Positions 8,201 through 19,600 of a stretch of DNA of 64,000 nt are shown here, in pieces (positions within the stretch are counted from its first letter, which is position 1; the number at the start of each line of letters is the position of its first letter). The translations under genes were made by a program, and so were the position numbers. Source of the DNA: G963663315 sp965208975 (GTDB taxonomy: Bacteria; Pseudomonadota; Gammaproteobacteria; Arenicellales; Poriferihabitantaceae); NCBI GenBank assembly GCA_965208975.1, contig CBDBQH010000003.1, forward strand, positions 248,001 to 312,000, in the 5' to 3' direction. The notes under the pieces were generated by a model. It saw only the letters and a program-made list of their open reading frames with translations, did no database searches and had not been told where the DNA came from.

Positions 8201-11022
8201 CGCGCCCTCTGGGTACTGCTGCCTTCGGTCGCCGTAGCCGTCGGCGTCGTCAGGGTGACTGTGGTCGCGTCATTGTCATTCACTTCCACCGTCGCCGAAC
8301 TACCGGAACCCACCGTATACCCCGCGCCATCCGTCACCGTCACCGTGATCTCGCCGTCCGGTTCATCGGTACTGTCGGCGCTGGTCACTACATTGTGGGT
8401 CACCGTGCCGCCCACCGGAATCATGACCGTGGCGCTCTCACGCACAGTCGTCAGATAATCCGCGTTGGCTACATCCGCAATATTCAGCGTCACCGCCAGA
8501 GCCGCCGCCGGAACCGGATCCGCCGTCACCGTGAACGTCGCCGTGCCGCCTTCGGTAATGGCTCCACTGCCGCCGCTTCGCGCTATCGTAATCTCCGGTT
8601 CATCATCATCCGTTACCGTCACCGCCACTTCGCCCGTCACGCCGTTGTAACCACCCGTATTCGAGGCCGTATGCGTCAACGTCGCTTCATCATCCGATAC
8701 ATCCACATCCTGCGCCGCGCTCACCGTCACCGTCTGCGCCGTACTCCACAAGGTGGCCGGCGTCGACGGGCTGAACGTCAACGTCTCACTGGCCGTAAAC
8801 ACCGCTCCGGCATCCGGGCCGTCTATCGTTACATCCGTATTGTCCGAACCAATCGTCACCGTCACATCCGCCGTCGGCTCGGTCGCCAGTTTCACCGTGT
8901 AGGTACTGGTGTTACTGCCTTCGGCAACCGTCAGACTGCTCGGCGCTATCACCAGCCCCGCCGTGTCATTGTCGGTAATCGTCACTTCCAGGTCTTCTTC
9001 CACCGAAGCGTAATCACCACCATTGGCCGTATGCGTCAGCGTCACCGCATCATTCGCCGTGTCTACATCCGCCGCCGCGTTCACCGTCACCGTCTGCGGA
9101 GCATTCCACAGCTTGGTCAGGCCGCTCGGATTAAAGGTCAACGTGTTCTGAATACCCTGCATCACCGAATCGGTGTCCGCTATCGTCAATTCGGTATTGT
9201 CCGAAGCAATCGTCACCGTCACCACCGCCGTCGGCTCGGTCGCCAGTACCACCGTGTAACTGCCACTGCCTTCTTCGGTCACCGAGACACTCGTCGGCGA
9301 GAACGTAATCCCCACTTCATCATCATCACTCACCGTGATCGTGCCGTGGGTGTCCGTCACCGTACCCGTGGCGCCTCCGCTCAAACCCGTGGCCGTCAAA
9401 CGCGGATTGCCGGTGTGCGCCGCCGGTATCGTCACCGTAATCGATTCATCCTCGGCATCGGCATCGTGCGAAGCCGTCAACGTCACCGTCGCGACCGTGG
9501 CCGAACCGGGGTCATCACTGCCCATGAACGTCACCACTCCGGTGGTCGCGTTCAGTCCCACTCCGGTCGCCGCCGTCGTCAACGCCAGCGTAAAGTCCGT
9601 ACCCAATACCCCGCCACTGAACGCCAACGGAACCGCCAGAATTTCATTCGCCCGCAAGGCCCGCCCCAGCGTCAGAACCATCTGCGCCCTCTGGGTACTG
9701 CTGCCTTCGGTCGCCGCCGCGTCCGGCGTCGTCAGGGTGACTGTGGTCGCGTCATTGTCATTCACTTCCACCGTCGCCGAACTACCGGAACCCACCGTAT
9801 ACCCCGCGCCATCCGTCACCGTCACCGTAATCTCGCCGTCCGGTTCATCGGTACTGTCGGCGCTGGTCACTACATTGTGGGTCACCGTGCCGCCCACCGG
9901 AACCATGACCGTGGCGCTCTCACGCACAGTCGTCAGATAATCCGCGTTCGCTACATCCGCAATCGTCAGCGTCACTTCCAGACCCTCCGCCGGAGCCGGA
10001 GTCGCCGTCACCGTAAAGGTCGCCGTACCGCCTTCGGTAATGGCTCCACTGCCGCCGCTTCGCGCTATCGTAATCTCCGGCTCGGTGGTGTCCGTCACCG
10101 TCACCACCAGGTCTTCATTCTGCGAGGCTCCATAACCCGAACCCGCGCCCGATACCGTGTGACTCAACGTCGCCGAGTCATAGGTCGTACTCGTGTCATC
10201 CTGCGCCGCCGTCACCGTCACTTCCTGCGCCGTACTCCACAAGGTGGCCGGCGTTGACGCGCTGAACGTCAGGGATGCCGGTTGAACCGTCACCCCCGTC
10301 ACATCCGAAGTGATCGCAACCGTCACATCCGCCGTCGGCTGCGTCGCCAGTCGCACCGTGTAGGTATTGGTACTGCTGCCTTCTTCTACCGTCAGTTTGT
10401 CCGGCGACAGCGACAGTCCCGGTGTGTCGTTGTCGGTAATCGTAACTTCCAGGTCTGCATCCTCCGATGAACCGTAACCACCGCCCGATACATCATGCGC
10501 CAGCGTCACCACACTATCATTCGCCGTGTCATCATCTTCCGACACCGTTACCACCACCTCTTGTGCAACATTCCACAGCTTCTCGGAACCAGACGAGTTG
10601 AACGTCAGGCTGGTCGGGGTCACAGTCAGGTCGCTACCCGCATGACCACTGATCGTCACCGTCACCGCCCCAGTCGGCTGCGTATCCAGCGCCACCGTGT
10701 AACGGCCACTGCCGCCTTCCGTCACCGTCAGACTGGTTGGTGACAACGTAATCCCCCGTTCCTCATCATCACTCACCGTGATCACGCCGTTGCCATCTCG
10801 ACTGCCGGTGGCGCCACCGCTTAAACCCGTGGCCGTCAAACGCGGATTGCCGGTGTGCGCCGCCGGTATCGTCACCGTGATCGTGTCCTCCTCGGCATCG
10901 GCATCGTGCGAAGCCGTCAACGTCACCGTCGCAACCGTGGCCGAACCGGGGTCATCACTGCCCATGAACGTCACCACTCCGGTGGTCGCGTTCAGTCCCA
11001 CTCCGGTCGCCGCCGTCGTCAA
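4102..11022 (-). CDS. Giant Calx-beta autotransporter, C-terminal fragment (barrel end)
   Basis: This is the C-terminal 2,306 residues of the giant surface protein, separated from the rest by the frameshift just upstream. The true frame continues above 11022 to about 11,065, so the ATG at 11022 is an internal codon and no ribosome site precedes it. Order of parts: the end of a repeat broken by the frameshift; an eight-domain Calx-beta block; four more diverged repeats; a non-repetitive stalk with one Cys pair (LDCGWRR ... SPWCADW); a last Calx-beta domain (VDYTTRDGAATAPADYTA); the linker AWLGRFGRAVAEQVVEAV; and a 370-residue beta-barrel. The protein ends in AAFRFRW, the alternating aromatic pattern recognised by the outer-membrane insertion machinery. 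The family is a type V (autotransporter) secreted passenger-barrel protein; the adhesin or stalk role is inferred. Confidence 0.92.
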   Translation of the reverse strand: MTTAATGVGLNATTGVVTFMGSDDPGSATVATVTLTASHDADAEEDTITVTIPAAHTGNPRLTATGLSGGATGSRDGNGVITVSDDEERGITLSPTSLTVTEGGSGRYTVALDTQPTGAVTVTISGHAGSDLTVTPTSLTFNSSGSEKLWNVAQEVVVTVSEDDDTANDSVVTLAHDVSGGGYGSSEDADLEVTITDNDTPGLSLSPDKLTVEEGSSTNTYTVRLATQPTADVTVAITSDVTGVTVQPASLTFSASTPATLWSTAQEVTVTAAQDDTSTTYDSATLSHTVSGAGSGYGASQNEDLVVTVTDTTEPEITIARSGGSGAITEGGTATFTVTATPAPAEGLEVTLTIADVANADYLTTVRESATVMVPVGGTVTHNVVTSADSTDEPDGEITVTVTDGAGYTVGSGSSATVEVNDNDATTVTLTTPDAAATEGSSTQRAQMVLTLGRALRANEILAVPLAFSGGVLGTDFTLALTTAATGVGLNATTGVVTFMGSDDPGSATVATVTLTASHDADAEDESITVTIPAAHTGNPRLTATGLSGGATGTVTDTHGTITVSDDDEVGITFSPTSVSVTEEGSGSYTVVLATEPTAVVTVTIASDNTELTIADTDSVMQGIQNTLTFNPSGLTKLWNAPQTVTVNAAADVDTANDAVTLTHTANGGDYASVEEDLEVTITDNDTAGLVIAPSSLTVAEGSNTSTYTVKLATEPTADVTVTIGSDNTDVTIDGPDAGAVFTASETLTFSPSTPATLWSTAQTVTVSAAQDVDVSDDEATLTHTASNTGGYNGVTGEVAVTVTDDDEPEITIARSGGSGAITEGGTATFTVTADPVPAAALAVTLNIADVANADYLTTVRESATVMIPVGGTVTHNVVTSADSTDEPDGEITVTVTDGAGYTVGSGSSATVEVNDNDATTVTLTTPTATATEGSSTQRARIVLTLGRALRAGESLAVPLAFTGGTLGTDFTLALTTAATGVGLSGSTVTFMGSGAGSSTTAAVTLTASHDADAEDDSITVTIPAAHTGNPRLTATGLSGGATGSRDGNGVITVTDDDANDAPSVTLTVPDSTAIEGSSKATARLVLILGRALSAGESLAVPLQFTGGALGTDFTLALSTTPRAGVSLSGHTVTFTGSDFGSATAATVMLMASHDDDAVNESITVSIPASSASGNPRLTAIGFSGDASGSRDGNGVITVTDDDYAGLVFDPTRLSVTEEGNSRYTMVLNTRPTAPVTVTVTSGDPSRLTVNDTDSGTPGIQNTFTFHPSGSTQLWNVPQTVTVTAAADEDTVNADVTLSHTASGGDYTGKSENLTVTITDNDVAGLVITSPGLTVEEGSAAAYTVRLAMPPSAEVTVTVASNHANVTVDTDSDTAGDQNTLTFSPLTPATLWSAPQTVRVRVNAVADEDTANDDDDTPVTLTHTVTGAGSGYGSGQNKDLVVTVMERARPGEPSTVAMTVPERVKKGDDILIDFQSTPAQEEPFMVWLTLHENGDFLAGLDVDEQGIATRVPVIIPAGAAGARYTLQTYDNEVRTDWTELTVIMNSGEAGGVYQSDPSANRAVVKVTDDRRAAHWWAALGPQARLRAIRGEVLISEAGVIQNQEWYDRNLALLEVGYWELQNYRKIVDHTVASLIGEGGHESVGAWWQTLDCGWRRVAVGAGRGADEASPWCADWPGTAGAERVLDSDRVAEVTRIGLALLGIESVEAVDAQATALRAEVAALTVADARVIEAADAVLEFTVRLNPAVSHEVTVDYTTRDGAATAPADYTAIQGVLRFAAGETEHTLQVAVQDDAHDEGEETLELVLSNAQGAAVARAVATGTIVNTDPMPKAWLGRFGRAVAEQVVEAVSGRMEAARTPGFSGRVGGAALDGAPDEKERAAHAESATQRGALEWHGDWPDSVGRSTDESREMTLHELVMESDFTLTGETDSTDRTRSVWGRMSESSFDGAEEALTVQGEVVTGFIGLDIASDDRWLMGLALSQSEGEGNYTLNQGTGGEIETRLTALTPYGLMRLDEDRSIWGALGFGQGTLTLKPEQDTAARTDIGWQMAAAGMETTLIETPESGGAGLSTRSDLLWTRATSDSAANLEEATADVTRVRVGLAGSYRKNFENGGALTPKFEAGLRRDDGDAETGWGIELGGGLVWQDSVRGLDLSIEGRGLATHTDDAFNDRGYAAAFAFDPAPDTERGLSLSLKHSAGGSSSGGMQTMFSAGAPPKSEDTGDAAARWTAEAAFGRSAFGGRFTGVPYLRHEWSANQADTTLGWRLAPKKDREDAGFSMDVEATRRDNDEGSTHSIGAAFRFRW
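5215..6695 (-). other. Non-repetitive stalk and final Calx-beta domain before the barrel
   Basis: This region differs from the repeats. It has an Ig-like stretch (VPERVKKGDDILIDF), an aromatic, probably helical part (WWAALGPQARLRAI, EWYDRNLALLEVGYW), two Cys about 24 residues apart, one last Calx-beta domain with the canonical DYTTRDGAATAPADY core, and the helical linker AWLGRFGRAVAEQV that normally threads an autotransporter barrel. Confidence 0.65.
7860..10756 (-). repeat. Eight-domain block, copy nearest the barrel (diverged end)
   Basis: Collinear with the next block upstream at an offset of 2,941 bp over most of its length (for example gccgttgtaaccaccc at 8641 and 11582). The last two domains are of the other subtype and slightly shorter. 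Confidence 0.8.
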
Positions 11023-13697
11023 CGCCAGCGTAAAGTCCGTGCCCAGGGTTCCGCCGGTGAACGCCCAACGGAACCGCCAGAACTCTCTCCCGCCCGCAAC
11101 GCCCGCCCCAGCGTCAGGACTATCCGCGCCCTCTGGCCGTACTGCTGCCTTCGGTCGCCGTAGCCGTCGGCGTCGTCAGGGTGACTGTGGTCGCGTCATC
11201 GTCCTCAACCTCCACCGTCTCCGAACCGTTCGTATTGCTCACCGTGTAGCCGGTTCCCGCATTCACCGTCACCGTAATCTCGCCGTCCGGTTCATCCGTG
11301 GTCTCGGAATTGCCGCCCGTGGTCACGACATCGTAGTCCACCGAACCACCCACCGGAACCGTCACCGTCTTCGTGCCCTGGTTACCCGGTGCAAGATAAT
11401 CCGCATGTTCTACATCCGCAACATTCAGCGTCACTTCCAGATTCGCATCCGGAACCGGATTCGCCGTCACCGTAAACGTCGCCGTACCCCCTTCGGTAAT
11501 GGCTCCACTGCCGCCGCTTCGCGCTATCGTAATCTCCGGTTCATCATCATCCGTTACCGTCACCGCCACTTCGCCCGTCACGCCGTTGTAACCACCCGTA
11601 TTCGAGGCCGTATGCGTCAACGTCGCTTCATCATCCGATACATCCACATCCTGCGCCGCGCTCACCGTCACCGTCTGCGCCGTACTCCACAAGGTGGCCG
11701 GCGTCGACGGGCTGAACGTCAACGTCTCACTGGCCGTAAACACCGCTCCGGCATCCGGGCCGTCTATCGTCACATCCGCATTGTCCGAACCAATCGTCAC
11801 CGTCACATCCGCCGTCGGCTCGGTCGCCAGTTTCACCGTGTAGGTATTTGTGTTGCTGCCTTCATTGATCGTCAGACTGCCCGGCGCAATCACCAGTCCC
11901 GCCGTGTCATTGTCGGTAATCGTCACAGACAGGTCTTCTTCCACCGAAGCGTAATCTCCACCACGCGCATCATGCGTCAGGGTGACCACGTCATTCGCCG
12001 TGTCCACATCCGCTCCCGCATTCACCGTCACCGTCTGCGGAGCATTCCACAGCTTGGTCAGGCCGCTCGGATTGAAGGTCAACGTGTTCTGGATGCCCTG
12101 CATCACCGAATCCGTGTCGGCGATTGTCAATTCGGCGCTGTCCGATTCAATCGTCACCATCACCACCGCCGTCGGCTGCGTATCGAGGACCACCGTGTAA
12201 CTGCCACTGCCTTCTTCGGCAACCGTCACACTCGTCGGCGAGAACGTAATCCCCACTTCATCATCATCACTCACCGTGATCGTGCCGTGGGTGTCCGTCA
12301 CCGTACCCGTGGCGCCTCCGCTCAAACCCGTGGCCGTCAAACGCGGATTGCCGGTGTGCGCCGCCGGTATCGTCACCGTAATCGATTCATCCTCGGCATC
12401 GGCATCGTGCGAAGCCGTCAACGTCACCGTCGCGACCGTGGCCGAACCGGGGTCATCACTGCCCATGAACGTCACCACTCCGGTGGTCGCGTTCAGTCCC
12501 ACTCCGGTCGCCGCCGTCGTCAACGCCAGCGTAAAGTCCGTACCCAATACCCCGCCACTGAACGCCAACGGAACCGCCAGAATTTCATTCGCCCGCAAGG
12601 CCCGCCCCAGCGTCAGGACTATCTGCGCCCTCTGGGTACTGCTGCCTTCGGTCGCCGCCGCGTCCGGCGTCGTCAGGGTGACTGTGGTCGCGTCATTGTC
12701 ATTCACTTCCACCGTCGCCGAACTACCGGAACCCACCGTATAGCCCGCGCCATCCGTCACCGTCACCGTGATCTCGCCGTCCGGTTCATCGGTACTGTCG
12801 GCGCTGGTCACTACATTGTGGGTCACCGTGCCGCCCACCGGAACCATGACCGTGGCGCTCTCACGCACAGTCGTCAGATAATCGGCGTTGGCTACATCCG
12901 CAACATTCAGCGTCACCGCCAGACCCTCCGCCGGAGCCGGATCCGCCGTCACCGTAAAGGTCGCCGTACCCCCTTCGGTAATGGCTCCACTGCCGCCGCT
13001 TCGCGCAATCGTGATCTCCGGCTCGGTGGTGTCCGTCACCGTCACCACCAGAACTTCATTCTGTGAAGCTCCATAGCCCGAACCGGCGCCCGATACCGCG
13101 TGACTCAACGTCGCCGCCGCATAGGTCGTACTCGTGTCATCCTGCGCCGCCGTCACCGTCACCGTCTTCGCCGTACTCCACAATGTCGCCTCCGTTGACG
13201 CGCTGAACGTCAGGGATGCCGGTTGTACCGTCACCCCCGTCACGTCCGAAGTGATCGCAACCATCACATTCGCCGTCGGCTGCGTCGCCAGTCGCACCGT
13301 GTAGGTATTGGTACTGCTGCCTTCTTCTACCGTCAGTTTGTCCGGCGACAGCGACAGTCCCGGTGTGTCGTTGTCGGTAATCGTAACTTCCAGGTCTGCA
13401 TCCTCCGATGAACCGTAACCACCGCCCGATACATCATGCGCCAGCGTCACCACACTATCATTCGCCGTGTCATCATCTTCCGACACCGTTACCACCACCT
13501 CTTGTGCAACATTCCACAGCTTCTCGGAACCAGACGAGTTGAACGTCAGGCTGGTCGGGGTCACAGTCAGGTCGCTACCCGCATGACCACTGATCTCAAC
13601 CGTCACCGCCCCAGTCGGCTGCGTATCCAGCGCCACCGTGTAACGGCCACTGTCGCCTTCCGTCACCGTCAGACTGGTTGGTGACAACGTAATCCCC
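10757..13697 (-). repeat. Eight-domain block, copy carrying the frameshift (2,941 bp)
   Basis: Nearly identical to the 13698-16634 block, but 4 bp longer because of the insertions near 11,066-11,140. Domain order, N to C: two long A-type repeats (ITLSPTSLTVTEG, LSLSPDKLTVEEG), a B-type (ITIARSGGSGAITEGG), a C-type (VTLTTPDAAATEGSS), then A-A-B-C again with variant sequences. Confidence 0.88.
11062..11140 (-). other. Frameshift site: three indels (net +4 bp) in the giant gene
   Basis: Compared with sibling repeats at 8,100-8,220 and 13,980-14,090, this copy has +1 (gaacgcccaacgg), +1 (ccagaactctct) and +2 (ctctggccgtact). Each insertion contains the bases of both sibling versions side by side. 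The spacing between equivalent sites confirms the sum: 2,937 bp between the next pair of copies but 2,941 bp across this one. The change ends the upstream frame at 11120 and opens the downstream one. Confidence 0.85.
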
Positions 13698-16600
13698 CGT
13701 TCCTCATCATCACTCACCGTGATCACGCCGTTGCCCACCCGGCTGCCACTGGCGCCACCGCTCAGGTTCGTCGCCGTCAGGATCGGGGCGTTGCCGGTGT
13801 GCGAAGCCGGTATCGTCACCGTAATGGATTCATCCTCGGCATCGGCATCGTGCGAAGCCGTCAACGTCACCGTCGCGACCGTGGCCGAACCGGCATCACT
13901 GCCCATGAACGTCACCACGCCAGTGGTCGCATTCAGTCCCACTCCGGTCGCCGCCGTCGTCAACGCCAGCGTAAAGTCGGTGTTCAGGGCGCCACCACTA
14001 AAGCCCAACGGAACCGCCAGAACCTCTCCCGCCCGCAACGCCCGCCCCAGCGTCAGGACCAGACGCGCCGTGGCCGTACTGCTATCTTCGGTCGCCGTAG
14101 CCGTCGGCGTCGTCAGGGTGACTGTGGTCGCGTCATCGTCCTCAACCTCCACCGTCTCCGAACCGTTCGTATTGCTCACCGTGTAGCCGGTTCCCGCATT
14201 CACCGTCACCGTAATCTCGCCGTCCGGTTCATCCGTGGTCTCGGAATTGCCGCCCGTGGTCACGACATCGTAGTCCACCGAACCACCCACCGGAACCGTC
14301 ACCGTCTTCGTGCCCTGGTTACCCGGTGCAAGATAATCCGCATGTTCTACATCCGCAACATTCAGCGTCACTTCCAGATTCGCATCCGGAACCGGATTCG
14401 CCGTCACCGTAAACGTCGCCGTACCCCCTTCGGTAATGGCTCCACTGCCGCCGCTTCGCGCTATCGTAATCTCCGGTTCATCATCATCCGTTACCGTCAC
14501 CGCCACTTCGCCCGTCACGCCGTTGTAACCACCCGTATTCGAGGCCGTATGCGTCAACGTCGCTTCATCATCCGATACATCCACATCCTGCGCCGCGCTC
14601 ACCGTCACCGTCTGCGCCGTACTCCACAAGGTGGCCGGCGTCGACGGGCTGAACGTCAACGTCTCACTGGCCGTAAACACCGCTCCGGCATCCGGGCCGT
14701 CTATCGTCACATCCGCATTGTCCGAACCAATCGTCACCGTCACATCCGCCGTCGGCTCGGTCGCCAGTTTCACCGTGTAGGTATTTGTGTTGCTGCCTTC
14801 ATTGATCGTCAGACTGCCCGGCGCAATCACCAGTCCCGCCGTGTCATTGTCGGTAATCGTCACAGACAGGTCTTCTTCCACCGAAGCGTAATCTCCACCA
14901 CGCGCATCATGCGTCAGGGTGACCACGTCATTCGCCGTGTCCACATCCGCTCCCGCATTCACCGTCACCGTCTGCGGAGCATTCCACAGCTTGGTCAGGC
15001 CGCTCGGATTGAAGGTCAACGTGTTCTGGATGCCCTGCATCACCGAATCCGTGTCGGCGATTGTCAATTCGGCGCTGTCCGATTCAATCGTCACCATCAC
15101 CACCGCCGTCGGCTGCGTATCGAGGACCACCGTGTAACTGCCACTGCCTTCTTCGGCAACCGTCACACTCGTCGGCGAGAACGTAATCCCCACTTCATCA
15201 TCATCACTCACCGTGATCGTGCCGTGGGTGTCCGTCACCGTACCCGTGGCGCCTCCGCTCAAACCCGTGGCCGTCAAACGCGGATTGCCGGTGTGCGCCG
15301 CCGGTATCGTCACCGTGATCGTGTCCTCCTCGGCATCGGCGTCTTGCGCCGCCGTCAACGTCACCGTCGCAACCGTGGCCGAACCGGGGTCATCACTGCC
15401 CATGAACGTCACCACTCCGGTGGTCGCGTTCAGTCCCACTCCGGTCGCCGCCGTCGTCAACGCCAGCGTAAAGTCCGTACCCAATACCCCGCCACTGAAC
15501 GCCAACGGAACCGCCAGAATTTCATTCGCCCGCAAGGCCCGCCCCAGCGTCAGAACCATCTGCGCCCTCTGGGTACTGCTGCCTTCGGTCGCCGCCGCGT
15601 CCGGCGTCGTCAGGGTGACTGTGGTCGCGTCATTGTCATTCACTTCCACCGTCGCCGAACTACCGGAACCCACCGTATACCCCGCGCCATCCGTCACCGT
15701 CACCGTAATCTCGCCGTCCGGTTCATCGGTACTGTCGGCGCTGGTCACTACATTGTGGGTCACCGTGCCGCCCACCGGAACCATGACCGTGGCGCTCTGG
15801 CGGGCCGGGGTCAGATAATCCGCGTGTTCTACATCCGCAACATTCAGCGTCACCGCCAGACCCTCCGCCGGAACCGGATCCGCCGTCACCGTAAAGGTCG
15901 CCGTACCCCCTTCGGTAATGGCTCCACTGCCGCCGCTTCGCGCAATCGTGATCTCCGGCTCGGTGGTGTCCGTCACCGTCACCACCAGAACTTCATTCTG
16001 TGAAGCTCCATAACCCGAACCGGCGCCCGATACCGCGTGACTCAACGTCGCCGCCGCATAGGTCGTACTGGTGTCATCCTGCGCCGCCGTCACCGTCACT
16101 TCCTGCGCCTTACTCCACAAGGTGGCCGACGTTGACGCGCTGAACGTCAGGGATGCCGGTTGAACCGTCACCCCCGTCACATCCGAAGTGATCGCTACCG
16201 TCACATTCGCCGTCGGCTCGGTCGCCAGTCGCACCGTGTAGGTATTGGTACTGCTGCCTTCTTCTACCGTCAGTTTGTCCGGCGACAGCGACAGTCCCGG
16301 TGTGTCGTTGTCGGTAATCGTAACTTCCAGGTCTGCATCCTCCGATGAACCGTAACCACCGCCCGATACATCATGCGCCAGCGTCACCACACTATCATTC
16401 ACCGTGTCATCATCTTCCGACACCGTTACCACCACCTCTTGTGCAACATTCCACAGCTTCTCGGAACCAGACGAGTTGAACGTCAGGCTGGTCGGGGTCA
16501 CAGTCAGGTCGCTACCCGCATGACCACTGATCGTCACCGTCACCGCCCCAGTCGGCTGCGTATCCAGCGCCACCGTGTAACGGCCACTGCCGCCTTCCGT

Positions 16601-19600
16601 CACCGTCAGACTGGTTGGTGACAACGTAATCCCCCGTTCCTCATCATCACTCACCGTGATCACGCCGTTGCCCACCCGGCTGCCCGCGGCGCCACCGCTC
16701 AGGTTCGTCGCCGTCAGGATCGGGGCGTTGCCGGTGTGCGAAGCCGGAATCGTCACCGTAATGGATTCATCCTCGGCATCGGCATCGTGCGAAGCCGTCA
16801 ACGTCACCGTCGCGACCGTGGCCGAACCGGGGTCATCACTGCCCATGAACGTCACCACTCCGGTGGTCGCGTTCAGTCCCACTCCGGTCGCCGCCGTCGT
16901 CAACGCCAGCGTAAAGTCCGTACCCAATACCCCGCCACTGAACGCCAACGGAACCGCCAGAATTTCATTCGCCCGCAAGGCCCGCCCCAGCGTCAGAACC
17001 ATCTGCGCCCTCTGGGTACTGCTGCCTTCGGTCGCCGCCGCGTCCGGCGTCGTCAGGGTGACTGTGGTCGCGTCATTGTCATTCACTTCCACCGTCGCCG
17101 AACTACCGGAACCCACCGTATAGCCCGCGCCATCCGTCACCGTCACCGTGATCTCGCCGTCCGGTTCATCGGTACTGTCGGCGCTGGTCACTACATTGTG
17201 GGTCACCGTGCCGCCCACCGGAACCATGACCGTGGCGCTCTCACGCACAGTCGTCAGATAATCGGCGTTGGCTACATCCGCAACATTCAGCGTCACCGCC
17301 AGACCCTCCGCCGGAGCCGGATCCGCCGTCACCGTAAAGGTCGCCGTACCCCCTTCGGTAATGGCTCCACTGCCGCCGCTTCGCGCTATCGTAATCTCCG
17401 GCTCGGTGGTGTCCGTCACCGTCACCACCAGGTCTTCATTCTGCGAGGCTCCATAACCCGAACCCGCGCCCGATACCGTGTGACTCAACGTCGCCGAGTC
17501 ATAGGTCGTACTCGTGTCATCCTGCGCCGCCGTCACCGTCACTTCCTGCGCCGTACTCCACAAGGTGGCCGGCGTTGACGCGCTGAACGTCAGGGATGCC
17601 GGTTGAACCGTCACCCCCGTCACATCCGAAGTGATCGCAACCGTCACATCCGCCGTCGGCTGCGTCGCCAGTCGCACCGTGTAGGTATTTGTACTGCTGC
17701 CTTCTTCTACCGTCAGTTTGTCCGGCGACAGCGACAGTCCCGGTGTGTCGTTGTCGGTAATCGTAACTTCCAGGTCTGCATCCTCCGATGAACCGTAACC
17801 ACCGCCCGATACATCATGCGCCAGCGTCACCACACTATCATTCGCCGTGTCATCATCTTCCGACACCGTTACCACCACCTCTTGTGCAACATTCCACAGC
17901 TTCTCGGAACCAGACGAGTTGAACGTCAGGCTGGTCGGGGTCACAGTCAGGTCGCTACCCGCATGACCACTGATCTCAACCGTCACCGCCCCAGTCGGCT
18001 GCGTATCCAGCGCCACCGTGTAACGGCCACTGTCGCCTTCCGTCACCGTCAGACTGGTTGGTGACAACGTAATCCCCCGTTCATCATCATCCGTTATCGT
18101 CAACTCCTGATTGCCCGGATTCGCCAGACCGTGTCCGCCACTCGCAACCGCCGATACCGTCACCTTCTTGTTGGCTGCGTCTACCTTGTTGTCCACCGCC
18201 GTAATCGTCACTACGCCGGTACTCGCCTTCGCTCCAGCCGCAATCGTCAGGGTCTTGTTCGCCGATACCGTAAAGTCTCCACTCACCGCCGGCGCCACCG
18301 CCGTCGCGCTCACCGTCAACGTGGTCGCAACAGAAGATGCCCGGCTCAACGTCGCCGTCACCGTCGAGGCGTTGCCCGCTCCGCTCTCATCAATCGTCGC
18401 CGGCGTCAGTACCAGCGTCGTCGCCGCCGTGTCGTTGTCCGTAATCTCTACCGCGACCGTACCACTCGCTGCCGTGCCGCCCGTGCCCGTGCCCGATGCC
18501 CGATCCAGATTGCTCATCACCGCCCGGTTGCCACTGCCAAAGCCGACCGTCAACGTCTCCGATACCCCTTCGTCTACTTCGTCATTCACCGCCGTCAGGG
18601 TGAGGGTCGCGACCTGTACCGTCTGCGTACCATGACCGGCAAACACCACCGCCGGCAACGCCGCGCTGTGCGGATTGGAAGTATTCAGGGTGACTTCCCG
18701 ATTCAGACTCGCTCCACTGTCTAACGCCACCGTGTAATCGCCCGCCGCAATGCCCTCGCCACTCACCGTCAACGGCGCCGTAATCTCCTCGCCCGCAACC
18801 AGGGCGCGTCCCAGCGTCACCGTCAACGTGGCGCTGCCGCCTTCGGCTATCGCTCCACTGCCGCCGCTTCGCGCCAACGTCACCGTCGTCTCATCATTGT
18901 CGCGTACCGCCACACTCGCCGTCGCCGTGCTGCCCACCGTGTAGGTCACCGGATCGGCGGTATCCGCTACCACCGTCACCGTCACTTGACCATTCGCTTC
19001 ATCGGCATTGTCATTGACCGTCGCCACCGTATAAGTCGCCTTCGCGTCCCCCTTCGGAATCGTCACCGTCTTCGCGCCTTCATTTCCACTCTCGCCACCG
19101 GCCACAAAGTCGCTGTCCGCATCATCCGCTACATTCAGATGAACCGTCAGGGCGGAAGTCGGCGGCGGCGTGGCGGTGAGGGTGAAACTGGCGGCTTCGC
19201 CTTCGGTGACCGCGGTGTTGGCGGTGGTCGGGGCGATGGTGATGACCGGACGCTCCACCTTGATGGTGAAATCATCGCTCAGATGAGTCGCGGTACGTAA
19301 CAGGAAATTATCATCCCAACGACCCATCTTCGCTCCGCCATCCCTACTCCCGAGATAGCGCAACAACCGCCGGTCCACGCGCACACTCACCAGGTCATCG
19401 GCGGCAAAGGCGCCGCCGCTCCAGGTCAGATCAATTTCTGCCGAACGGTGGTAGAAATTCGACGGCATACCATGCACTCCCTTTTCACGCGCCAGTAACC
19501 GCACATCGTCAATCACAAGACCCGACGGCGCTCCGACCAGAGTGATCAGGGCCTTGCCTTTAGCAGTCAGTTGTCCGCCTGAAAGCTGTCCGTCGTGATT

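Noticed and set aside
11062..11140. Programmed frameshift joining the two halves of the giant gene
   Set aside because: No slippery heptamer or structure is evident, and three separate insertions relative to sibling repeats are needed; error or mutation is simpler.
8395..16003. Several plus-strand open frames of 600-760 aa with strong mutual similarity
   Set aside because: Their similarity only mirrors the 2,937-bp repeat blocks on the minus strand. No ribosome sites or recognisable domains.
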